From positions 1-49,245 of the forward strand of contig NZ_AXAZ01000065.1 of the NCBI RefSeq assembly GCF_000473065.1: a DNA stretch of 49,245 nt, read 5' to 3'. A program made the position numbers and the translations under genes. Below, one piece after another: positions 1-5,794 of this stretch (position 1 is the first letter of the stretch; every line of letters begins with the position of its first letter). Below the pieces are notes generated by a model, which was not told the DNA's origin, made no database searches, and worked only from the letters and a program-made list of their open reading frames with translations. The stretch comes from Bradyrhizobium sp. WSM1743 (GTDB lineage: Bacteria > Pseudomonadota > Alphaproteobacteria > Rhizobiales > Xanthobacteraceae).

Positions 1-136
1 CGCCAGGCCCCTCCAACCGGTAGCGATCCAGCCACTTGTAACCGGTCTTGCGACTGATCTCGTAGCGCTCGCAAAGCTCCGTCATCGTCCACAAGCCGGT
101 TCGCTGTTCCGATATGAAGCGTACCCGTTGGTCCAT
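1..136 (-). CDS. IS481-type transposase, N-terminal fragment
   Basis: This is the first 45 codons of a DDE transposase, read on the minus strand and cut by the window start. The peptide begins MDQRVRFISEQRTGLWTMTE and continues into a helix-turn-helix with the characteristic string YEISRKTGYKWLDRY, which is the N-terminal DNA-binding region of IS481-family transposases. The catalytic DDE core lies outside the window. Whether the full element is intact cannot be judged here. Confidence 0.75.
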   Translation of the reverse strand, partial: MDQRVRFISEQRTGLWTMTELCERYEISRKTGYKWLDRYRLEGPG

Positions 137-240
137 TGCACAGCTCTCTCGCCAAGGCATCGGCTGATCCTCCCAGCCGATAGAGAACTGTCACCCGTCC
201 ATCCGGTCTACTGTGTTACCCAATCTATCCGGTTTGGACA
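1..240 (-). mobile_element. IS481-family insertion sequence, truncated by window edge
   Basis: The first 240 bases are the 5' end of an insertion sequence read leftward. The outer end appears to be at 240, where the minus strand starts TGTCCAAACCGGATAGATTG; a TGT start is usual for IS481-type terminal repeats. The transposase start codon lies about 100 bases inside this end. The other end and any target duplication are outside the window, so the exact boundary is inferred. Confidence 0.7.
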
Positions 241-243
241 CAT

Positions 244-443
244 TCTTCCCTTCTCCCCTTGCGGGAGAAGGTGGCATAGGCGGCCTTCGGCCGCCGTTCT
301 CAAGAACGCCGAAGCGAAGCTTCGGCTACGGCGCCGGATGAGGGGTTCTCTCCGCGAACGCGCCTGCCGAGACACACCCCTCACCCAAGCGAGCTTTCGT
401 CCACCTGCGTCGCTGCCCTCTCCCACAAGGGGCGAGGGCGCAG
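244..443. repeat. Intergenic palindromic repeat, CTCTCCCC/GAGGGG family (family A)
   Basis: The element begins with the hairpin around CTCCCCTTGCGGGAG and ends near CCCTCTCCCACAAGGGGCGAG. Between these lie smaller hairpins, including a perfect 8-bp stem with a GAA loop at 308-326 (GCCGAAGC/GCTTCGGC) followed by the CGGATGAGGGG signature. Related elements recur at about ten places in the window. The rest of the gap, 444-673, holds no gene I can support apart from the Shine-Dalgarno region of the next small gene. Confidence 0.75.
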
Positions 444-673
444 CAATGCGCATCGCGCGCGTTGCTGGATCGTCACGGAGAGGGGAACACTGCCAGATCC
501 AAAAACCGACCAAGTGTTGCCCGCGCGCTATGGACGCGATTTTGGTCGGCTGCCATAAGCCTGCGCAACATGGTTACCGCGAAGCAGTTTGGCGGAACCG
601 GTGAGATGCTAACTAATTATGAACCTGTCGCTGTCTATTTGAAACGAATTGGCAGAGACAGGGGACGAGGACC

Positions 674-820
674 ATGGCTGATCGCGGCGCACTCAAATTC
701 GTTGGATTCATCTTCGCGACCGCGACGCTGGCCGTGATGCTGGTCGCCGGCATGGTGGTGAAGGGCTATGCCGATGGCGCCTACACGCTGGAAGCCTCGA
801 CCGTGGAAGCCGCCTGGTAA
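674..820 (+). CDS. Small single-pass membrane protein, function unknown
   Basis: This is a 48-residue protein starting MADRGALKFVGFIFATATLA. One hydrophobic segment spans about residues 8-29 and is followed by a short polar tail ending in EAAW. The ATG has a good Shine-Dalgarno sequence (GGACGAGGA) a few bases upstream. It has no recognisable domain. It is flanked by an IS end and a palindromic repeat upstream and by a convergent small gene downstream. Codon use matches the GC-rich background, which supports it being real; the role is unknown. Confidence 0.65.
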   Translation: MADRGALKFVGFIFATATLAVMLVAGMVVKGYADGAYTLEASTVEAAW

Positions 821-859
821 GGCTTCGTTGATTTTACGGGGCCGGCCTCCGGCCCTGTG

Positions 860-997
860 TCAGCGGCTATAGACGAACGCCAGCACCGCGATCGCAACCG
901 CCAGCAATCCGACAAAGCGCAGCATGATCGTGCCGAGCTGACTAGGCGCGGGCCGCAGCGATATAGGGTCCGTGTTGTCGGGCCGAATGCTTTCCAT
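860..997 (-). CDS. Small single-pass membrane protein, function unknown
   Basis: This is a 45-residue protein with a polar N-terminal half (MESIRPDNTDPISLRPAPSQ) and one C-terminal hydrophobic helix at about residues 25-43 (IMLRFVGLLAVAIAVLAFVY), so it looks tail-anchored. The internal ATG at 997 was preferred over upstream in-frame starts because AGGGGA lies at the right distance and the longer reading frame only translates a palindromic repeat. It converges on the small membrane gene at 674-820. No family is recognised. Confidence 0.6.
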   Translation of the reverse strand: MESIRPDNTDPISLRPAPSQLGTIMLRFVGLLAVAIAVLAFVYSR

Positions 998-1102
998 GAC
1001 ATGTCCCCTGAGCCCGGCCGTACCTGCACGGGCGCTTGGCATTGGTCGCCGGGGAGGGGCTGGGGGTTCAATTCGGGCGCTGGTCGCGCCACATTCTCCG
1101 CT

Positions 1103-1205
1103 GTCATGCCCCGGCTTGACCGGGGCATCCAGTACGCCGCGGCCTGTCGGTTCTTGCCTCTCCGTCTCGGAGGACTGGATCGCCCGGTCAAGCCGGGCGA
1201 TGACA
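1103..1205. repeat. Intergenic palindromic repeat, GTCATGCCCCGG family (family C)
   Basis: The element has nested inverted repeats. CCCCGGCTTGACCGGGG forms one hairpin at the left end, and GCCCGGTCAAGCCGGGC forms another at the right end, closing on GATGACA. It fills most of the 998-1303 gap; the remainder (about 1206-1303) holds nothing I recognise except a GC-rich palindrome near 1258-1284. Related copies are at 22340-22432 and 31052-31104. Confidence 0.7.
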
Positions 1206-1303
1206 CCTTCGTTGAGGAGAGTGTGCATCCCTCACACTCCAGAAATCAAAACCGCCGCGCTCCCTTCCGGGAACGCGGCGGCTGGTGATGCGGTGCTTTG
1301 CGA

Positions 1304-1726
1304 TCAGCTGTTGCGCAGGCCGTCGGCGGCGCGCTTCCACTGCGCGACGTTGTCGGCGATCATGCGGGTCGACTTCATCGCGGCCTGGCTGAGCTGGGCG
1401 TAGCCGGAGATCTCGCGCTGGACGCGCTGGCCTTCGGCGTGCAGCAGGTCGCGCAGGCTCTCGAGCTCGGAGATCAAATTCTCGATCTCGGCGAGCGAGG
1501 TGCCGGCGACGCGCTGGATCAGCGAATTGACGTTGTTGACGGTCGCTTCCGCGCTCGGGTCGAGCGGCGGCGCGTCGGTGGTGCTCGACGCCGGACGGCG
1601 CAGATAGGCGATATCGTTGCGGACGAAATCGCGGATCCCAGCCTCGACCTCGGTCACGGCGGCAAGGTTGGTGTCGACCGTTTCGGTCTCAGTGGCTTCG
1701 ATCTTTTCCGGGCGAATGGCGTTCAT
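1304..1726 (-). CDS. Conserved hypothetical protein, helical
   Basis: This encodes 140 residues starting MNAIRPEKIEATETETVDTN. The N-terminal 60 residues are acidic and low in structure. The C-terminal 80 are predicted by eye to be long amphipathic helices (for example LIQRVAGTSLAEIENLISEL and GYAQLSQAAMKSTRMIADN), a pattern resembling phasin-like or coiled-coil proteins, but I cannot assign a family. The ATG has AGGGGAAC upstream with good spacing. It has no signal peptide or membrane segment, so it is probably cytoplasmic. Confidence 0.7.
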   Translation of the reverse strand: MNAIRPEKIEATETETVDTNLAAVTEVEAGIRDFVRNDIAYLRRPASSTTDAPPLDPSAEATVNNVNSLIQRVAGTSLAEIENLISELESLRDLLHAEGQRVQREISGYAQLSQAAMKSTRMIADNVAQWKRAADGLRNS

Positions 1727-1912
1727 CGTTGTTCCCCTGTTCGCGTTGAGCGCAGCGCGAGTGTCCCCCGCACGACGACGTCTGTGAGGCAGCCCGCATC
1801 AGGGCGTCCGAATTTGACCGTAAATGGGCCGAGATGCGGCAAGGCCGGACCATTCGGGGGTTTTGCCGTGGCGTATGGTTAGGAGAGTGTGAACGGCGGC
1901 TAGGACGGCAAA

Positions 1913-2046
1913 CCCATCCCCTCATGGTGGGGAGCGCGCCCCTTCGCGCGCGTCTCGAACCATGAGAGGCCCGGCTCTCGCAGCGGGCCTCGATCCTTCG
2001 AGACGCGCTCCTTCGGAGCGCCCGCAGGATGAGGGGAAGGAGTGAA
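1913..2046. repeat. Intergenic palindromic repeat, CCTCATGGT...GGATGAGGGG family (family F)
   Basis: The sequence is built of short inverted repeats: GCGCGCCCCTTCGCGCGC at the left, a central GAGGCCCGGCTCTCGCAGCGGGCCTC-type hairpin, and GACGCGCTCCTTCGGAGCGCCCGC toward the right, ending GGATGAGGGG. It occupies the right part of the 1727-2054 gap. The left part (1741-1912) has no open reading frame with a credible start and shows nothing else. Confidence 0.6.
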
Positions 2047-2054
2047 GGCTCGGT

Positions 2055-2960
2055 CTACCAGCTCTTCTTGAAACCGGCCGTCACGCTCTTGTTGATCGCG
2101 CCTTGTGAGGTCTCGCCGACCGAGCCGGAGACGGTGACGTTGTCGAACAGCTTCTGCTCGGCCCCGAACTTGCGCAGCCATTTGTCGTCGGTGGTCGACA
2201 GCGTCTGGCCGGCGGTGATGCTGGTGCCGGTGTCGGTGAGGGTGACCTTGGCGGTCTGCTCGGTCTCGTAATTGCGCGTGACGTGGCCGCCGATGCCAGG
2301 GACTGCGGTGCTGCCCTGCTGGTTGACGCTGTAGCCGTTTTGCAGCGTCAGCGAGGTGTCGCCCGACAGCGGCACCGATTTGATTAGTGACGCCCCGATC
2401 TTGCTGTGCTCGGCGCCGGGATCGACCCGGGCTTCCACCGCGGTCTTGTCCCAGATCGAGCCCGCGCCGGGCGCGGTCGCCGCCGCCCAGGCGCTGCCGG
2501 AGGATTGCGGCAGGCTGCCGCCATTGGCGGCCTTCTGCGCCAGCAGCTCGGACATCGTCCGGGGCTCGCTCGCCACCGTCATGTCGGCGCCGACTCGGGT
2601 ATCCCAGAACGAGAACACGGACTGCTTCACGGTCACCGCCGAGGAGCCGTTTGCATTGGGGTTCGACGACCAGTCCAGGCCCTCCTTGGCGGCGGCCTGG
2701 GCACGCTTCTTGGCGGCCATGGGGTCAATGCCGGTGCCGGCATCGACCGCGAGCTGGCTCCAGTCGAGCTTGTCGACATCGATGCCCTTGAGCACGTCGG
2801 GGTCGTTGACGTCGGGCGCCTCAGCGGCCTCGGTCTCCGTCTCTTCCGCAGCCGCTGTCGGCGGAATGATTTGCGCCGAGACCGTCAGCACCGAGCCCAA
2901 AATGAATACGGCCGCCAGCAATGGCAGCCTGGTCCAGCCAAACCCTGTCGAGAATTCCAT
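2055..2960 (-). CDS. Secreted protein, possible small outer-membrane beta-barrel
   Basis: This encodes 301 residues from the ATG at 2960, chosen because GGGCAGGACG lies just upstream and a signal peptide follows directly (about residues 10-30, ending near VLTVSAQ). An acidic linker rich in E and A follows, then a serine/threonine/glycine-rich C-terminal half with alternating polar and hydrophobic residues (VSGSVGETSQ, SVTAGFKKSW). The last residue is tryptophan, which is typical of the final strand recognised by the BAM machinery. From this I infer export and perhaps outer-membrane insertion; no named family is recognised and function is unknown. In-frame starts further upstream (to 3029) are possible but would delay the signal peptide. 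Confidence 0.65.
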   Translation of the reverse strand: MEFSTGFGWTRLPLLAAVFILGSVLTVSAQIIPPTAAAEETETEAAEAPDVNDPDVLKGIDVDKLDWSQLAVDAGTGIDPMAAKKRAQAAAKEGLDWSSNPNANGSSAVTVKQSVFSFWDTRVGADMTVASEPRTMSELLAQKAANGGSLPQSSGSAWAAATAPGAGSIWDKTAVEARVDPGAEHSKIGASLIKSVPLSGDTSLTLQNGYSVNQQGSTAVPGIGGHVTRNYETEQTAKVTLTDTGTSITAGQTLSTTDDKWLRKFGAEQKLFDNVTVSGSVGETSQGAINKSVTAGFKKSW

Positions 2961-3231
2961 CGTCCTGCCCGCGAGCCCCCGGCGCATGCTTTCCGGCAAT
3001 ATAATATATTGGCCGTCCGCAAAGACCATGCGCTATTCCGGCGCTGAAAATGCCGATTTATCGGTGCGGAATTGTGGCGGTTCGCCAGGGGACGCGAACC
3101 AACGGGCCGCGCGACAGGCGCGCGCCCGATGACGAGCTCGTGATGCGACGGCATCCGGCGGGGCTGGAGGCCAGGACGTCGCGATCGCCTTGTCATCGGT
3201 CCTGACAAGCGGGGGCCCGTTGGCGTCCCCC

Positions 3232-3671
3232 TCAGCCGACGCTGGTCATCTTCGGCAGATGAATGGCGCGGCCGAGTGCCTGCTCAACCAGGTCGAAGGT
3301 GTCGATCAGCACGCGCATGCTGACGAGCTTGCCCGCCCTGAACTGGGCGAATTGCGCCACGCGCAAGCTGATCGGCTTGTTGGAATCCAGGGCCGTCAGC
3401 GAATAGCGCAGCATCGAGGCGGCGGAATCGACGCCGAGCATGATGCTCTCGCGGTCGAAGCGGCGGACGTGGAAATTGTCGGCGAGCTGGCGGATGACGT
3501 CGAGCACGGCATCCTTGCCCTGGCGCGCGCCGAGGACGGGAACATGTCGATCGGGCCGTAGAGCGCCCACTCGACGTCCTCGTCGATCAGGGCTTCGATA
3601 TCCCTAAAATGCCGGTCGTTGATCGCGCGGTGCAACGCACGCGAGAAACGCCAGAGGCTGTGCTCTGTCAT
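3232..3671 (-). pseudogene. SnoaL-like/NTF2-fold protein, frameshifted
   Basis: The reading frame starts MTEHSLWRFSRALHRAINDR at 3671 and runs to the motif GPIDMFP, then continues in another frame as LGARQGKDAVLDVIRQLADN to the stop at 3232. The break is around 3535-3540, where one base appears to be missing. Joined, the product would be about 146 residues and would match the neighbouring intact gene at 3983-4429 along its length: APIDLLP versus GPIDMFP, RHGKAEL versus RQGKDAV, and IDSYDLVQQVLE versus IDTFDLVEQALG. It is therefore probably a decayed tandem paralogue of a small cone-shaped SnoaL/ketosteroid-isomerase-like protein. A sequencing error at the break is the alternative. Confidence 0.7.
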
Positions 3672-3870
3672 TTGGGGCAGTCCTGAAGCTGGCTTGCGAA
3701 AGAAACGGAAAACAACCCCATGCACAGTCAGGTGCGGGGCTCAACTCGTTTGTATGCGAATAAAATACGGGATTTCGGCCAAAACGCAATTCACGTTTTC
3801 GCAATGCACCATTGAACGGGTTTTGTGAGATTTACAATAGAACCCCGTAATCTCCCGGGTCTCGGTGCGC

Positions 3871-3945
3871 TCTTCACCTCTCCCCGCTTGCGGAGGCGAG
3901 GTCGAATTCGATCGCAGATCGAATTCGGGTGAGGGGGTACAGGTC
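3871..3945. repeat. Family A palindromic repeat
   Basis: The element runs from CACCTCTCCCCGCTTGCGG to GGGTGAGGGGGT. It contains a perfect 10-bp hairpin with a GCA loop at 3904-3926 (GAATTCGATC/GATCGAATTC). It lies in the 3672-3982 gap between the two SnoaL-like genes. The left part of that gap (3672-3870) is noticeably AT-richer and may carry the promoter of the frameshifted gene, but I see no clear promoter consensus. Confidence 0.75.
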
Positions 3946-3982
3946 TCACCGCGATCTCAGGGGATGCGGGCGGGACAAAGGA

Positions 3983-4429
3983 TCAATCCGCCCGCGCCCC
4001 CGTGATCAGCGGCCCGATCTCCCGCTCCAGCACCTGCTGCACAAGGTCGTAGGAATCGATGATCTCGCGGATCTCCGCCACCAGCCCGCCGCGGAAGCTG
4101 TAGAACACCGCCATGTCGAACTGCACGACACGATCGTTGCTGCGCTTCCTGAAGTAAGCGTGCATATAGGTCGCGACCGCCTCGCCCTCGGCGACGATAT
4201 GCGGCGCCTTGTAGCGAACTTCCGAATAGCGCGACCAGATCGTCTGCCACAGCTCGCGCAACTCGGCCTTGCCGTGGCGCGGCACCATGTGCGGCAGCAG
4301 GTCGATCGGCGCGTGGGTGAGGAAGTCGACGTCGTCGGTGCAGCAGGACAGCGCCGTCTCGATATCGCCGCGCGCGAAAGCGTCGAGCAGGTGCAGCACG
4401 CGTTGCCTGTTCAGCGATTCAACCGTCAT
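3983..4429 (-). CDS. SnoaL-like (nuclear transport factor 2 fold) protein
   Basis: This encodes 148 residues from the ATG at 4429, which has GGTGGGAG upstream; an in-frame ATG at 4462 has no such site. The sequence pattern is that of SnoaL-like/ketosteroid-isomerase-like proteins: an N-terminal helix (RVLHLLDAFARGDIETALSC), a strand with DDVDFLTHAPIDLLP, and a C-terminal curved sheet (VQFDMAVFYSFRGGLVAEIR) ending in a final helix. Members bind or convert small hydrophobic ligands, but the substrate here cannot be told. It is a paralogue of the frameshifted gene at 3232-3671, so the two arose by tandem duplication. Confidence 0.75.
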   Translation of the reverse strand: MTVESLNRQRVLHLLDAFARGDIETALSCCTDDVDFLTHAPIDLLPHMVPRHGKAELRELWQTIWSRYSEVRYKAPHIVAEGEAVATYMHAYFRKRSNDRVVQFDMAVFYSFRGGLVAEIREIIDSYDLVQQVLEREIGPLITGARAD

Positions 4430-4707
4430 GCTGCTCCCACCCTCGTTGGCAGTGGATTGCAAACGCTACCGCGGGCCTCGCGGGTCCATCAATCCGCAAA
4501 AACACAGGGTGCTTGCCGGTTATGACGCGCAGCGCCCAGGCGCGTTCAAGGGCAGCAATGGCCGGTTGCGCACTTGTCTGCGTGCGGGCTTTTGCACCTT
4601 GCGATGACGCCGCACGCCTATCTGCGAGGCGCGTCTCGCCAGGGTGCTGGAACCCGGCCCCATCCGCGCTCGTTGAGGGGCCGACATCGCATCCGGAGAC
4701 ATCGATC

Positions 4708-5013
4708 ATGAAATCTCTCGTCGCCATCGCCACTGTGCTGCTCATGTGCAGCGCGACCTCCGCCGTCAACGCCAAGGGCTGCATCAAGGGTGCCATCGTC
4801 GGTGGCGTCGCCGGCCACTATGCCGGTCATCACGGCGCGCTAGGCGCCGCCGGGTGCCTCTACGGCCGACACCACGCCAAGGAGCAGGAGAAGCAACGGC
4901 AGCAGAGCCAGATCAACGGGCAGGGAAGCTGTAGGGGCACGAAAAACTTCAACCCATGTGCTTCTGTCCGCCATGCCCGGATGGTAAGTTCCAGCCGCAA
5001 ACGTTGGGGTTGA
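4708..5013 (+). CDS. Small secreted glycine/histidine-rich protein
   Basis: This encodes 101 residues with a signal peptide (MKSLVAIATVLLMCSATSAV, cleavage probably after VNA). A glycine-zipper-like stretch with many histidines follows (GAIVGGVAGHYAGHHGALG), then a charged glutamine-rich tail. Glycine-zipper segments of this kind are common in small alphaproteobacterial periplasmic or membrane-associated proteins of unknown role. The ATG follows GGAGACATCGATC. The last 25 residues (from about NFNPCASV) look compositionally unlike the rest, so an old frameshift near the 3' end is possible. Confidence 0.65.
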   Translation: MKSLVAIATVLLMCSATSAVNAKGCIKGAIVGGVAGHYAGHHGALGAAGCLYGRHHAKEQEKQRQQSQINGQGSCRGTKNFNPCASVRHARMVSSSRKRWG

Positions 5014-5029
5014 GTCGGGCGAGGGAAAA

Positions 5030-5209
5030 ATGGCGGTCGGGAAGTTCTTGTGGGGCATCGTCCTCGCAATTCTGTTCCTGTATTTCCTCATTCGTTTCAG
5101 AAAAAGCGCAGTCCGCTCGCCGGGCGTCAAGTACAACCGGCTCGGCGTTGTGCTGTCGTTCTCAACGGTCGGCCTGGTCATTTACCTCGTATTCTTCCGT
5201 CAGCTCTGA
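5030..5209 (+). CDS. Small two-pass membrane protein, function unknown
   Basis: This encodes 59 residues starting MAVGKFLWGIVLAILFLYFL. Two hydrophobic helices (about residues 4-21 and 37-56) flank a positively charged loop (RFRKSAVRSPGVKYNR), so the loop probably faces the cytoplasm. GAGGG precedes the ATG with suitable spacing. It lies 16 bases after the preceding secreted protein and may be co-transcribed with it. No family is recognised. Confidence 0.6.
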   Translation: MAVGKFLWGIVLAILFLYFLIRFRKSAVRSPGVKYNRLGVVLSFSTVGLVIYLVFFRQL

Positions 5210-5318
5210 CGCCGTCGCCGGTCCGCCTACCGCAGTTTCTCGGCAGGCGTGACCCATCTCACATCAGCTCACGGGCACCGTCACTAACGTCATCCCCATG
5301 TCATCAGGGAGATCTGCC

Positions 5319-5702
5319 ATGGCTACCATCGCCGCCAGAAAGTCCCGCCTGCACAACGCGCTCGAAGGCCTCGCGCTGACCGCGATCCTGCAGAGCTTCC
5401 CGACCTTCGCCACTGCGGCCTTCCTGCTCAAGCTCGTCGGCAACCACGACCTCGTCGGCGACCCCGGCGTCGCCATCTTCGTCGCCATCGCCTCGCTCGC
5501 CCACGCCATGCTCGCGGTGACGCTGGGGCCGAGCTTCCCTGGCTTGTTCAAGACCGTCTATGAGCCAAAGTTCTTCGAGGCCCATCTGTCGCTGTCCGAC
5601 AAGATCACGGCATGGCGCACCCAGCCGGTCGCCTCGCTCCAGCTCGTCACCATCGTGCTTCTGCTGTCGGTAATGGCCGTGGTGACGGCGAGCGTGGGGT
5701 GA
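5319..5702 (+). CDS. Small integral membrane protein, function unknown
   Basis: This encodes 127 residues from the ATG at 5319, preferred over the in-frame ATG at 5298 because GGGAG lies just upstream. About three hydrophobic segments are visible (around LTAILQSFPTFATAAFLLKL, VAIFVAIASLAHAMLAVTLG and LVTIVLLLSVMAVVTAS), with a polar segment containing FKTVYEPKFFEAH between the last two. It converges with uvrB. No domain is recognised. Confidence 0.65.
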   Translation: MATIAARKSRLHNALEGLALTAILQSFPTFATAAFLLKLVGNHDLVGDPGVAIFVAIASLAHAMLAVTLGPSFPGLFKTVYEPKFFEAHLSLSDKITAWRTQPVASLQLVTIVLLLSVMAVVTASVG

Positions 5703-5719
5703 AAGGAAAATCTCTTCCT

Positions 5720-5766
5720 CGTCATTCCGGGGCGCCGCAAAGCGGCGAGCCCGGAATCCATAACCA
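5720..5766. repeat. Intergenic palindromic repeat, GTCATTCCGGGGCG family (family B), short copy
   Basis: This is a compact copy: CATTCCGGGGC, a hairpin with stem GCCGC/GCGGC around AAA, then AGCCCGGAATCC. It sits between two convergent genes and could help end transcription from both, although it lacks a T-run. Longer copies are at 18491-18621 and 41049-41137. Confidence 0.7.
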
Positions 5767-5794
5767 CGAAGGGCAGGATGAAGCGTTGCAGTCC

